This document shows positions 33,199-42,722 of a stretch of 64,000 bases of DNA, in pieces. Position 1 is the stretch's first letter. Every line of letters starts with the position of its first letter. The DNA is taken from positions 1,826,717 to 1,890,716 of the forward strand of contig CP070835.1 of NCBI GenBank assembly GCA_020341775.1, written 5' to 3'. The notes below the pieces were generated by a model, which ran no database searches, had not been told where the DNA came from, and saw nothing but the letters and a program-made list of their open reading frames with translations. This DNA comes from Candidatus Bathyarchaeota archaeon (GTDB lineage: Archaea; Thermoproteota; Bathyarchaeia; Bathyarchaeales; SOJC01). The translations under genes and the position numbers were made by a program.

Positions 33199-35574
33199 TT
33201 AGCTGGTTGTGAACGTTATCGTTAGTTCGTAGGGCTCTCCAAATCCAAAGAGTGTGGGCGCTTTCTCGTATATCGAGTAGCCTTCAATGTACAGATAGAG
33301 TATCGTCGGATCATTCAAGATCGCTCGTTCTGGTGAATTCCAAGTGGCGCCATCTACATTGTAGCCTTCGTCCCAATAGATTATCAAGTCTAGGTCAGAT
33401 GTGGGGTAAGCTCGCCAGTCGCGCATCCAGCTCAATGTAAGTTCTGCTGTGATGGTATTTTCGGGAACCTCAATCTGAATCCATCCGGTCCATTCATATT
33501 CTCTGATGAAGCCATGCATCTTCACATCTGGTTTTTCTGTGTGGCCACCCATCGGTCGGCTTATTTTGATATGGCAGGAGATGCTATCGTAGCTTGTCCA
33601 GTCGTTTTCGATGACAATTTTGACATATCCGGGTTCGATTGGAGCCAAGCGAGTATAGGGATCGATGTAGATGCCAGTTACGTCGCCTGTGACAATTGTT
33701 TCGTAGTCGTCGATGTAGAATGTGGCGTCGTCCCAGACGTTGGCAGTTTCGATGAAGTACCAGTAGCCTGTTCGCTTAGCGCTTTGTATGTATACTTCAA
33801 AGCTGTTGAAGCCAACGGGGTCGATGCCAAGATCTAGGTTGGTCATCTCTAACTCAATGAATTCCGTGTGTTCGTTGACTAGGAAGATGAATTCCTGCTT
33901 GTGGCCTGGCTGCAAGTCAATGATGTCTGCCTCATAATCACGATTACCGATCTCCATGTTGCCGATCCACTCGGCGAAACCAGCGGTTGGTGCCAGTGGT
34001 TTCGCTAGATCGCCAATGGACGGATCGGTCACCAGGGATACGAGGGCATCGTACGCATTCAGGAAGCCTGCGCCCTGATCGTATTTGTTGAAGCCGGGTA
34101 GCCATTCAGCGCCAGCGACGAGGGCTTGTTTGTAGTCTTCAGGTGTCGCTCCAGGGATGAAGGTTTCGGCGTACGTGTTGAGCAGCGCGACTGCTCCTGA
34201 AACAGCCGGACATGCCATTGATGTGCCAGAAGCCCATCCTAGACCTTGCGGGTCGACGGCATCCGGCATTGCTGACAGAACCATCATGCCTGTGGCGGAC
34301 AGTGTTGGTTTCAAACGGCCGTCAGATGTGGGTCCGCGGCTGCTGTAGGCGTAGATCAGAGGTGTTTCGCTTGTGAAGAGGACGTCACCTGCCCATGACA
34401 ATCCGTAATAGTAATCCCAGTAGACTCGTGTTTGGACTGGAGTTGCTGCTGCACCGACTGTAATGGCTGTGTTTGCAGAACCGGGGCTGCCACCAGTCAT
34501 TGACGCTGGACCTTCGTTTCCAGCCGAGGTTACTAGCGTGATTCCGTGGGACGTGATTACATCCACGAGCTGGTCTTCCAAGTCTCTGCCATCGTACATT
34601 GTTGGGCCGCCAAGACTCATGCTTATGACGTCAACATCGTAATCTCCAGATAGATGCATCTCCAATGCATGTTCCATTCCGCCGATAACATAGGATTCTG
34701 GAACGCCTGCTCCTGTGTGCGGAAACACTTTTATTCCATAGAGATCTGCAGCTGGAGCCATACCTAATAGCCAGATAATTTTAGTCCCAGGTATGGGGAG
34801 ATAAGGAGGTAGCGTCATTCCAGAATGGTATTCAATGCTCTGAACGAGGAGGCTTGTTTCATCCACAATGATTCCACCAGTGCTAGCAACAATGCCGGCA
34901 ACGTGTGTTCCGTGCCAGTGGTTGTTGGGGCTACTCCACCCTTCGTAAGGTGTGCCAACATCTGGGCTAAGATCTATGCCCCCTAGAATGCTGGAGCCGC
35001 CAAACATGAAGTGGCCTGCCCACAACCCTGTGTCGATGATAACCACTAAGGAGTCTTGACCAAGGTCGTTCGTCTCGTACCAAACGGGCTCAGCTCCCAT
35101 TCTGATCGGGTTCCAGTAATTGTTGGGTTCAACGCCAGTTATCATATCTGTAGTGAGGTAGGTTGTTTCAAACTCTGCTAGGTATTCTGATGCTGTGGTT
35201 GTTTCCATGTCCAGTCCAGGTGCGCGTGGGTCCATCGTTGGGAACCTTAAATCGTCTTTGTAGATTGTTGCTATGTTGTCATCTGCCATCAATGCTGTGA
35301 TTTTGTCGCCTGGAATAGACGCGGCAATTCCATTAACATATTTGAACTTCGATTTCACCTGTCCTCCCAGCTGGAGGATGTTCGCTTCAACACCTGCATA
35401 ATGATTTGATTTTGTCTTCACCAAAACATCTACGTCTTGGCTGGTGTATAGACTTTCAGCTAGTGCGCTTGAGATTTTGGCAACAGGCGCAAATGTCGGA
35501 ACAGAGGCGAAGATCGTAAACAGCGAAAATGTTAGGATCAAAGTCAACAGTGTAGATTTGAGTTCTTTTCTCAT
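33199..35574 (-). CDS. Secreted subtilisin-like serine protease
   Basis: A 791-residue S8 protease: signal peptide (about 1-30), propeptide of inhibitor-I9 type (about 48-108), and a catalytic domain with Asp (VVIIDTG, about 181), His (HGTHVAGI, about 221) and Ser (ASGTSMACPAVSGA). A beta-rich C-terminal region of about 280 residues may bind surface or substrate. It probably degrades extracellular protein. ATG 35574 is supported by GGAGAAGG upstream. Confidence 0.94.
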   Translation of the reverse strand: MRKELKSTLLTLILTFSLFTIFASVPTFAPVAKISSALAESLYTSQDVDVLVKTKSNHYAGVEANILQLGGQVKSKFKYVNGIAASIPGDKITALMADDNIATIYKDDLRFPTMDPRAPGLDMETTTASEYLAEFETTYLTTDMITGVEPNNYWNPIRMGAEPVWYETNDLGQDSLVVIIDTGLWAGHFMFGGSSILGGIDLSPDVGTPYEGWSSPNNHWHGTHVAGIVASTGGIIVDETSLLVQSIEYHSGMTLPPYLPIPGTKIIWLLGMAPAADLYGIKVFPHTGAGVPESYVIGGMEHALEMHLSGDYDVDVISMSLGGPTMYDGRDLEDQLVDVITSHGITLVTSAGNEGPASMTGGSPGSANTAITVGAAATPVQTRVYWDYYYGLSWAGDVLFTSETPLIYAYSSRGPTSDGRLKPTLSATGMMVLSAMPDAVDPQGLGWASGTSMACPAVSGAVALLNTYAETFIPGATPEDYKQALVAGAEWLPGFNKYDQGAGFLNAYDALVSLVTDPSIGDLAKPLAPTAGFAEWIGNMEIGNRDYEADIIDLQPGHKQEFIFLVNEHTEFIELEMTNLDLGIDPVGFNSFEVYIQSAKRTGYWYFIETANVWDDATFYIDDYETIVTGDVTGIYIDPYTRLAPIEPGYVKIVIENDWTSYDSISCHIKISRPMGGHTEKPDVKMHGFIREYEWTGWIQIEVPENTITAELTLSWMRDWRAYPTSDLDLIIYWDEGYNVDGATWNSPERAILNDPTILYLYIEGYSIYEKAPTLFGFGEPYELTITFTTS

Positions 35575-35749
35575 TTTCCCTTCTCCTAAATTTATTTTGC
35601 ATATCAACAATATCAGATTGACCTTTTAGGTCTTGTGGAACAATGCTCTATTCATGCAATACGATTTCACATAAGTCAAATAAGCAGATCTTTAGCATAT
35701 TAGAGGTTGTAGACGCATTTGCGTCTTCGCAGTCAGCAACTGTTCAAGA

Positions 35750-36022
35750 ATGTGGTGGCATGAATTGGATGTAAAAGTCTTCACGTTGCCTACGTGTAGA
35801 AATTGTCCAGCAGCCAAGAAGATTTCTCAAGAAGTAGCGCAGAAATATGGTCTTACGTTTAGAGAAATTGACATCAGCACGCCTGACGGTCAGCTTGATG
35901 GTCTCATGTACCAAATTTTGAGTACTCCAAGCATTGCCTTAGGCGAAGATGTTGTGAGCCGCGGAAAGCTGTTGTCGCGGGAAGAGTTGGAAGCTGAAGT
36001 TAGGAAAAGATTGGATAGATGA
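35750..36022 (+). CDS. Glutaredoxin/thioredoxin-like protein
   Basis: A 90-residue thioredoxin fold with active site CRNC (FTLPTCRNCPAAKK) and a cis-proline in STPSIALG. Its stop overlaps the ATG of the NrdG-like gene by four bases (ATGA). Translational coupling suggests it reduces that enzyme or its target, as a redoxin does for ribonucleotide reductase. Confidence 0.88.
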   Translation: MWWHELDVKVFTLPTCRNCPAAKKISQEVAQKYGLTFREIDISTPDGQLDGLMYQILSTPSIALGEDVVSRGKLLSREELEAEVRKRLDR

Positions 36023-36732
36023 AGCTGCCTGACATTAAAGGTTTCATTGACCTCAGTCTAGTGGATTGGGATGGAAAAGTTTCAGCCGTGATTTTCTTGC
36101 CTTACTGCAATTTTCGCTGTCCATTTTGCTATAACACAGCTCTTGTTACCGGGGCAGAAGAGATGCCGACGGTGCCTTCCGAAGAAGTTGTGCGTTACTT
36201 GTCGAAGAATAGGAAGTGGCTGGACGGCGTAGCGATCACTGGAGGTGAACCCACCATCCACGGCGAACTGCCAGCTTTGTGCAAACGAATCAAGGAGCTA
36301 GGTATGGGTGTCAAGTTGGATACGAATGGCACCAATTCTGTGATGGTAAAAGAGTTGATGGCGGACAAGCTTGTAGACTACATCGCCCTGGATGTTAAGG
36401 CTCCTCTAACCGTGGAGACATATTCACGCGTCGCGGGTGTCAACATGGCTGCTTTGATGATGGAGGTGGAGAATACTGCGGCACTCTTGATGAAGAGTTC
36501 TTTGGATTACGAGTTCCGCACCACACTTGTTCCTACCATTCACAGTAAGACTGACCTTGAGCGAATTTGCAGTGAAATCGGGGGGTGCCGAAGATACGTG
36601 CTTCAAAACCTAAAAGAAAATGTGGCAACCTTGGATCCGAAATTCGGGAAGGCTACGCCTTTTTCTCGTGAAGAAATGGAAGAGTTTTTGGCGTCAGCTA
36701 GAAAGGTTGTCCCCAACACGTATTTGAGATGA
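36019..36732 (+). CDS. NrdG-like glycyl-radical activating enzyme
   Basis: A 237-residue radical SAM protein with CNFRCPFC (about 31-38), GVAITGGEPT and LDTNGT. It matches archaeal anaerobic ribonucleotide reductase activase or pyruvate-formate-lyase activase-like proteins. These generate a glycyl radical on a partner; no nrdD or other glycyl-radical enzyme is in the window. It is coupled to the redoxin gene. Confidence 0.86.
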   Translation: MKLPDIKGFIDLSLVDWDGKVSAVIFLPYCNFRCPFCYNTALVTGAEEMPTVPSEEVVRYLSKNRKWLDGVAITGGEPTIHGELPALCKRIKELGMGVKLDTNGTNSVMVKELMADKLVDYIALDVKAPLTVETYSRVAGVNMAALMMEVENTAALLMKSSLDYEFRTTLVPTIHSKTDLERICSEIGGCRRYVLQNLKENVATLDPKFGKATPFSREEMEEFLASARKVVPNTYLR

Positions 36733-36733
36733 T

Positions 36734-38521
36734 CTAATCGAACGCAAGTTTGCTTAACACCGATTCTGGCAGGAACTCTTCTCGAGACCTCACTGAGGCC
36801 TCTTCTACGTAGAGTTGCATAGCGTATTTCAAGGCTTCTTCGCTGAGGGGAATGTAGTCGAGGTTCGATTGAAAGTAGCCGAGGAGGGATGCTGCACCGG
36901 CAAACCGGATGGCGCGATCTTCCAATCTCGCTGAGAAGCGGACAACGTCTTGTGGGATTTCCTCTAGGATGGCTTTTCTGGCTTCCATGAGGATCTTCTG
37001 TGTCTGCGGGGTTAGCATGACAGGCTTGACGGGAAAACGGTTTTGCACGAAGGGGTGGCCTGTTTCGGCTGCATAGACTAATAACAGGTGATCTCTTATT
37101 TGCTGCGCTCCTTCTTCGATGTCAACTTCTCCAAAGGCCAGTCGCATCTGGCTTTCTGCGATTTCCACAAAACGTTCTTTGGTGAGTCGGTGTAGACGGC
37201 AGAGCATGCGGTCCTCAATTGCGCTGAAATTTGGGTCTTGGATGGTGACTTCGTAGCCTTTGTTGAAGGCTGCAACGTTATAGTTTACACTGAAGAAGCT
37301 GTCGAATCGGTAGGGACCGACGACTTCCCGATGCGTTTCGTATTTGATCTCCCCTCTTTCCATAGCGAGCTTCAATGGTTCTACCATGCCTTTGTATTTG
37401 AACCAGTCGTTAAACTCGGGGATGATGAAATTGAAAACTTTCCCCGTGTAGGCTTGACCTATGCGAATAAATCGCGCGGGAGTCATGCCGCCTGCGTAGC
37501 GGTTGCGGCCTGGGATTCCGTGAGGTTGTATTTTAGATTCAGGTTTGCCTAATATAAGGTCTCTGACCGAGAAGCTTTTGCCTGTTCCCGGTTCGCCGAA
37601 GAGTGAGAGGTTCCAGCCAGTGCGCAGTCCAGCGGAGCCTTGGGCGTGGACTATCTCAACGTCAGCCAGGCCATATTGTTGCGTGATGCTGAGTAGGCTG
37701 TCAAAATATAGGACTGGGCCGAAAAGGTTCTTCAAGTATTTTGCGAGGTGGGAGATAGAAAAGGCTCTGCCGAATATCGCGGTTTCGTGTGCGCGGTGTT
37801 TGAGGAGGTCTCTTAAATGGTTGTTCAGCGCCTCGTCCATTTTCTCGATGAGTTGTCGTTCCTGGCGTACTGGATCGGCTTTGGCCACTGTGGTGGAGAG
37901 CGTGCCGTCCCTCTTAAAGTCGTTTGTGGTGTTCTCTAATTCGAGTTGGATGATGGGAGATGTTTCTTCTAGTATTGCCCATTCTTGTAGTTCTTTGCTT
38001 CTGTAAGAAGTTACGATGACTTTCCGTTTTTCTAGGTCGGACAAAATGGGCGAAGGATCAGCATTTTCGGGGAGAGCCTGCATGATTGTCTTTTGGTTGC
38101 AGCCTTTTCCAAGTTCGGTCAGGCATTTCAGGATTGCAGCGCAGTTCTTTCCGTACTTCTTTTTGGTTTGGGCTATCGCAGCTTGGATTTTTTTCCAGGA
38201 TCCTTCAAATTGGAGTTTGCCATTTTCAAACGTGTAATACTGTCCCCTGAAAACCTCCCATTCGCGGGGTTGAAACGTCTCGAAAATCTCTGCGAGCTGC
38301 GGATCACTTGTGCTGGACGCGATTTCAAGAGCTGCTTTGTCATCGTTTATGTCCCATCTGCTGCGAAACTCGTGAAAATATGGAAGGTTTAGTTTTTTTC
38401 CAATTTCGAAAAGTTTGGTCTTTGGAAAGAGACGTTTTATCAGCATTTTGCGTTCAATGGTTCTGCTGTTCGGCATCTTTTCCAACTCTTCGAGGGGATC
38501 GGTCTTCAGCCTTTTATTCAC
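36734..38521 (-). CDS. AAA+ ATPase with winged-helix N-terminal region (MCM/MoxR-like clade)
   Basis: A 595-residue protein. Residues about 115-190 look like a winged helix. The AAA+ core has Walker A GEPGTGKS (309-316), a Walker B-like NFIIPEF (364-370) in which the usual Asp before Glu is Pro, sensor-1 asparagine near 413 and a probable arginine finger at R438. The segment after Walker B (MVEPLKLAMERGEI) resembles the helix-2 insert of MCM and MoxR ATPases. The companion coiled-coil gene ends eight bases upstream, so they likely form a complex. Function unknown. Confidence 0.72.
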   Translation of the reverse strand: MNKRLKTDPLEELEKMPNSRTIERKMLIKRLFPKTKLFEIGKKLNLPYFHEFRSRWDINDDKAALEIASSTSDPQLAEIFETFQPREWEVFRGQYYTFENGKLQFEGSWKKIQAAIAQTKKKYGKNCAAILKCLTELGKGCNQKTIMQALPENADPSPILSDLEKRKVIVTSYRSKELQEWAILEETSPIIQLELENTTNDFKRDGTLSTTVAKADPVRQERQLIEKMDEALNNHLRDLLKHRAHETAIFGRAFSISHLAKYLKNLFGPVLYFDSLLSITQQYGLADVEIVHAQGSAGLRTGWNLSLFGEPGTGKSFSVRDLILGKPESKIQPHGIPGRNRYAGGMTPARFIRIGQAYTGKVFNFIIPEFNDWFKYKGMVEPLKLAMERGEIKYETHREVVGPYRFDSFFSVNYNVAAFNKGYEVTIQDPNFSAIEDRMLCRLHRLTKERFVEIAESQMRLAFGEVDIEEGAQQIRDHLLLVYAAETGHPFVQNRFPVKPVMLTPQTQKILMEARKAILEEIPQDVVRFSARLEDRAIRFAGAASLLGYFQSNLDYIPLSEEALKYAMQLYVEEASVRSREEFLPESVLSKLAFD

Positions 38522-38529
38522 GAGGTAAC

Positions 38530-40173
38530 TCAGGCTGTGAGGTATGTGTTGGCAATGGTTTCCTTGTCTTCTGGTTTGATCCAGCCTTCCACGTCAAGCT
38601 CGTCCATTCCTTTTCGCACTTTTTCCTTAAAGTCTGCGGAGTTGAGCAGGTTACTGGACGCGTCGATCTGGTTTATGGCTTTCTGAACCTCTCTGTCACT
38701 TTCGAGTTTTCCTTCAAAGTCAGTGAAGATTTTTTCTATGGCTTTGGAGCGAGATTTCAAGAGAGCGCTCATTTTTGAGCCGGGTCTTAAAACACTTCCG
38801 ATTTTTCGGATTTTCACGGCAAGTCCTTCGTGACCTCGAGCGACAGCAGGTGGTCGAACAAGATGTCGCCTTTCCTTCTCTGTTTCATATCGGATCAGGT
38901 AGAAGGGCACGTGGACTAAGGTGGGGGCGTTGGTTTTCCACGGTATAGCCGCCTCTTTGAGCATGGACGAACGCTCGTGTTTTCGGTCAATGAGACGTTC
39001 GATTTTGTCTGTGATGCCTAATGTCTCTTGTTCTAGTTCATCGCGTTGTTTCCTTTTCTTTTCGACTTCTAAAGTGCGCGAGTTTTCTAAATCGACGATT
39101 TTCTGGTCTTCTTTGTCGAGGCGCTTCTTACATGTGTCACGCAAATCTTTAGTGGTCTTCTCTGTTTCTTTGATGTTTCGATTGATGAAATCTGAGAGTG
39201 CTTTAATTTTCCCTTTGACTGAGGTCATTTGATTCTGAACGTCGCGCAGTTTGACGGCCCAACGCGTCTCTCCAATTTCATCACCTTTCTGTTTGCGCAG
39301 TGCTTTCCTCTTTTGGAATTCACTCTTGTTTTGCTCGAGCTTTAGTAATTCTTGTTCCCATTTTTTCTTTTCTCTGCGTCGCGCTTCGATCTCCTCTTTG
39401 TGGCCAGCAGTGATTTTACCTATTTTTTCGTCACGTTCCTTTTCTAATTCCTCTTTTTTCTTTTTGACTCTGGCTGTCTCTCTAGAAATCTCGTCTGTGT
39501 ACCTCTCCTGTATATGTTTCTCTTCTGCGCGAAGCTTGTCGGCATGTTTGCTTGTTTCTTCTGTCATGGTGCTGATTGTGAATTGCAGACCTTTCACTTC
39601 TGACTCGAGCGTATTGTAATGATCCTGGATCTCTTCACGGATTCTGACGGTTTTTTCTTGGCTGATTTTTGGCGTTATGGATGAAGCAGCTTCGGAACTC
39701 GTGAGGTTTGTGGTGGTTTTCTCTTCTTTGAGGAATACTAACATATCGGACAGTAACTGTTTGTCAGTGGCGAGCCCTTCTATTGGAATTTCTGTTTGGG
39801 AAGTGAATTCGGAGAAAGTTTCGATGTGGCTTCTTAGGGCGTTGTGGTACAATTCTTGGACGGTGGTGCTTCGTTTTAGGTGTTCAATAAAGGCTTCAAT
39901 GTCAGGCGGTTTGAAATATAAGATGTTGTCGGAAATTATTCCCATCCCGTCTATCAATAGACTGCTATTCTCCCAAGGAATCAACCAAAGAGGATAGAAG
40001 ACTTTGGATAGGAAAGTGAGTGCTTCCTCTCCGCCACCGAGAAGCCCGGGCTTCTTTTTCCGGTCTGCTTCGGCGACGCACAGGAGGGCGGCAATTTCCA
40101 TACTCTCTGAGAACCGGTTTTTTCTGCTGCTGTCTTCTGTGGCGTAGGGTAGGACTAGGTTAGAGGCAGACAC
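38530..40173 (-). CDS. Large coiled-coil protein, partner of the AAA+ ATPase
   Basis: A 547-residue protein. A globular N-terminal domain (about 1-150, with FLSKVFYPLWLIPWENSSLL) is followed by a long charged coiled coil (about 170-400). The conserved-looking C-terminal domain (about 405-545) includes VHVPFYLIRYE and VLRPGSKMSALL. It has no nucleotide-binding motif. First gene of a two-gene operon with the AAA+ ATPase. It could be an adaptor or filamentous scaffold; no family is recognised. Confidence 0.68.
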   Translation of the reverse strand: MSASNLVLPYATEDSSRKNRFSESMEIAALLCVAEADRKKKPGLLGGGEEALTFLSKVFYPLWLIPWENSSLLIDGMGIISDNILYFKPPDIEAFIEHLKRSTTVQELYHNALRSHIETFSEFTSQTEIPIEGLATDKQLLSDMLVFLKEEKTTTNLTSSEAASSITPKISQEKTVRIREEIQDHYNTLESEVKGLQFTISTMTEETSKHADKLRAEEKHIQERYTDEISRETARVKKKKEELEKERDEKIGKITAGHKEEIEARRREKKKWEQELLKLEQNKSEFQKRKALRKQKGDEIGETRWAVKLRDVQNQMTSVKGKIKALSDFINRNIKETEKTTKDLRDTCKKRLDKEDQKIVDLENSRTLEVEKKRKQRDELEQETLGITDKIERLIDRKHERSSMLKEAAIPWKTNAPTLVHVPFYLIRYETEKERRHLVRPPAVARGHEGLAVKIRKIGSVLRPGSKMSALLKSRSKAIEKIFTDFEGKLESDREVQKAINQIDASSNLLNSADFKEKVRKGMDELDVEGWIKPEDKETIANTYLTA

Positions 40174-40215
40174 GATCCCCCTCCGAAGTATATCGTGGAA
40201 AGTTTCGCTTATAAC

Positions 40216-40992
40216 TTATACCAATGATCGGGTCTTCGAGAATAGGAATGCCATTGCGTCTTTAACTTTCTTTTTGTCTAGTTTTTCATATGCTTCGGTG
40301 CTGCCGATGTCGTACCAAAAAGCGTCGGACACGACCCCGTAAACAGGTTTGTCTTTCTTTATCAAGTGGGGGATAATGTCCCCCATCAAATCTAGGGTTC
40401 GTCTTTCCTTAGCCAGCTCCTGCGCATAGTTGAAAGCGGCGCCTTCAAAAACTAAGATGCCGATGCTCACAGGCTTCTCTAATTTGGGTTTTTCGATGAA
40501 GCCTCGAATTCTGCCCTCTTCGTCCATATCGGCTAAACCGACTCTCACTTCAAATCCGGAGGCCAAGGCAACGGTTGCCATTGCGCCTTTTCTTTTATGG
40601 GTGGCAATCAGGTCTTTCAGTTTCATGTTGGTGAGGATGTCCCCGTAGTAGACGAGCAGGGTGTCAGTTTCGTCGAATACTCCTTTTTTGTAGGCATTTA
40701 GCACGGATCCACCTGTACCTTTAATCGATTTGCTGTCGGGGATATACCGTATTTTGACGTCAAACTTTGCTCCATCGCTAAAATAGTTTTCAATTTGCTC
40801 GGTTTTGTAGTTTACAAGAAAGGCTATGTCCTTTAAGTCGTGAAATCTGAGAAGTCTCACAACATATTCCAATAGGGGCTTCTGAGAGTAGCCGATTGGA
40901 ATCATCGTTTTCTGAAGGTAATATGTGATTGGTCTGAGCCTGGTGCCTTTGCCGCCACACTGCACTAGAGCTTTGGCTTCGCATTTGACCAT
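40216..40992 (-). CDS. Sugar-phosphate nucleotidyltransferase
   Basis: A 258-residue NTP transferase: ALVQCGGKGTRLRPITYYLQ nucleotide-binding start, LLVYYGDILT metal site, RGFIEKP and FWYDIGSTEAYEKL. It couples a sugar phosphate to an NTP to give a nucleotide sugar, likely for surface glycans. The sugar (mannose or glucose type) cannot be told. There is no acyltransferase or hexapeptide tail. Confidence 0.9.
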   Translation of the reverse strand: MVKCEAKALVQCGGKGTRLRPITYYLQKTMIPIGYSQKPLLEYVVRLLRFHDLKDIAFLVNYKTEQIENYFSDGAKFDVKIRYIPDSKSIKGTGGSVLNAYKKGVFDETDTLLVYYGDILTNMKLKDLIATHKRKGAMATVALASGFEVRVGLADMDEEGRIRGFIEKPKLEKPVSIGILVFEGAAFNYAQELAKERRTLDLMGDIIPHLIKKDKPVYGVVSDAFWYDIGSTEAYEKLDKKKVKDAMAFLFSKTRSLV

Positions 40993-41056
40993 TCACATCA
41001 TTCCTTTGCGACGCGACCCTAAAGAAAAAGGCGTCTAGTCGGCACGTCTATTATTC

Positions 41057-41344
41057 TTATTCTTTTTCTTTCTCTTTTTCTTCTTCTGTCTTCTCTTCGA
41101 TGTCAAGTTCTTCAATCGGTTTAGGCGGTGGAGTAGTTGCCATAGTCCATCCTATCCAAGCACCTATGCCTAGAATGAGTATGAATGCGAGGTACACGGG
41201 GATGGCGATGAGCCAAAATGCCAAGGTCCAGCCCGATTCGCCGAGAGGTGCTCCTAACCAGAAAAGCCCCAAAGTGTAGCCAATGCCTATGATTAGACAA
41301 ATGAGAAAGATTAGCCCGCCAATTCCTTGATCCTTACTAACCAT
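41057..41344 (-). CDS. Small two-span membrane protein with acidic tail
   Basis: A 95-residue protein with two hydrophobic segments (about 8-30 and 40-66) and a proline-rich, Glu/Lys-rich C-terminus. It is probably an integral membrane protein with the tail in the cytoplasm. No family is recognised. It lies alone between the nucleotidyltransferase and ahcY. Confidence 0.6.
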   Translation of the reverse strand: MVSKDQGIGGLIFLICLIIGIGYTLGLFWLGAPLGESGWTLAFWLIAIPVYLAFILILGIGAWIGWTMATTPPPKPIEELDIEEKTEEEKEKEKE

Positions 41345-41402
41345 GTAATCACCACTTTGTAGCCTTTTTTATATCGTCGTTGTTATAAGCTTTACCATTG
41401 AT

Positions 41403-42659
41403 TTAGATGGTTCCGGCTTCCCAGCTGGCCAGATAATTCATTTGTTCTTCAGTCAACCTGTCGATTTCTACGTTCATAGCTTCCAGCTTGAGGCGGGCAA
41501 CCAGATCGTCGATTTCCTTTGGAACGCTGTAGACTCTCGGTTCAAGTTTGGATGTTTGAACTAAGTGCTCTACGCAAAGCGCCTGATTTGCAAAGGACAT
41601 GTCCATGACCTCTGATGGATGTCCTTCGGCTGCCGCTAAGTTGATTAGTCTCCCATCCGCAAGCAAATGCAGCTTTCTTCCATCTTGCAGTCGATGCTCC
41701 TCCAAGTTGGGTCGAATCGTCCTTTTCGAAACGGTCATGTTTTCTAGCTCAGACATGTTTATTTCCACGTTGAAGTGCCCGCTGTTAGCCAGTATTGCAC
41801 CATCTTTCATCTTTTTCATGTGTTCTTTGCGAATCACGTTTTCATTGCCTGTAACGGTAACAAATATGTCGCCCGCCGCTGCCGCTTTGGCCATGGGAAT
41901 CACCTGAAAGCCATCCATGACAGCCTCAAGGGCTCTGGTTGGATCTATCTCTGTTATGGCAACGTTGGCACCCATACCTCTTGCTCTCAACGCCAGTCCT
42001 CGGCCACACCATCCATATCCTGCTACAATGAAGCTCTTTCCTGCAAGAAGAATGTTTGTGGATCTTAAAATGCCGTCGAGTGTACTTTGCCCCGTTCCAT
42101 AGCGGTTGTCAAAGAGATATTTGGTGTAGGCGTCATTTACCGCTATTATTGGATATTTTAATGCTCCATTTTGAGCCATTGCTCGGAGTCTTACTACACC
42201 GGTTGTAGTTTCTTCGGTTCCGCCTTTAATGTGGGTTAGGGCTTTGGTCCTTCTGGAGTGAATGGTGCCAACAAGGTCCGCGCCGTCGTCGATGGTGATA
42301 AGGGGGTGGTGATCTATGACTTTTTCAACGCACCAGTAATATTCTTGGGTTGTTTGTCCTCTCCACGCATAAATGCTTATGCCCCTTTCTGACAAGGCTG
42401 CGGCAACCCCATCTTGAGTGGACAGCGGATTAGACCCGCAGAGAGCCACGTCGGCGCCTCCTGCCGTTAGCGTGTCCATCAGTACGGCAGTTTCTTTTGT
42501 GACATGGAGGGACGCACCCAACTGCAGGCCTTCGAAGGGTTTCTCCCTTTCGAATCGTTGTTTGATCCGACTCAACACAGGCATGTGGGTTGACGCCCAT
42601 TCTATCTGAAGAAGCCCTTGAGGTGAGAGATCTGGATCCCTAACTTTGAAGTCTGACAT
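41403..42659 (-). CDS. ahcY: S-adenosylhomocysteine hydrolase
   Basis: A 418-residue archaeal AhcY: LGASLHVTKETAVLMDTL substrate region, GTGQSTLDGILRSTN, the NAD-binding VAGYGWCGRGLALRARGMGA in the middle, and the NSGHFNVEI motif. It splits S-adenosylhomocysteine to adenosine and homocysteine, relieving methyltransferase inhibition. An MTA/SAH deaminase gene sits just upstream on the same strand (63-base gap), giving a second route for the same substrate. Confidence 0.96.
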   Translation of the reverse strand: MSDFKVRDPDLSPQGLLQIEWASTHMPVLSRIKQRFEREKPFEGLQLGASLHVTKETAVLMDTLTAGGADVALCGSNPLSTQDGVAAALSERGISIYAWRGQTTQEYYWCVEKVIDHHPLITIDDGADLVGTIHSRRTKALTHIKGGTEETTTGVVRLRAMAQNGALKYPIIAVNDAYTKYLFDNRYGTGQSTLDGILRSTNILLAGKSFIVAGYGWCGRGLALRARGMGANVAITEIDPTRALEAVMDGFQVIPMAKAAAAGDIFVTVTGNENVIRKEHMKKMKDGAILANSGHFNVEINMSELENMTVSKRTIRPNLEEHRLQDGRKLHLLADGRLINLAAAEGHPSEVMDMSFANQALCVEHLVQTSKLEPRVYSVPKEIDDLVARLKLEAMNVEIDRLTEEQMNYLASWEAGTI

Positions 42660-42722
42660 AGTGTTCTCCTTGCTTCTTTTTTTGTGTGGAGGAACATATT
42701 GAAAATAGGTGTCTTAAGGCTT

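Noticed and set aside
38308-38778. Plus-strand 156-codon frame between the AAA+ and coiled-coil genes
   Set aside because: It is antisense to the ends of both genes of a clear operon and has no matching start signal.
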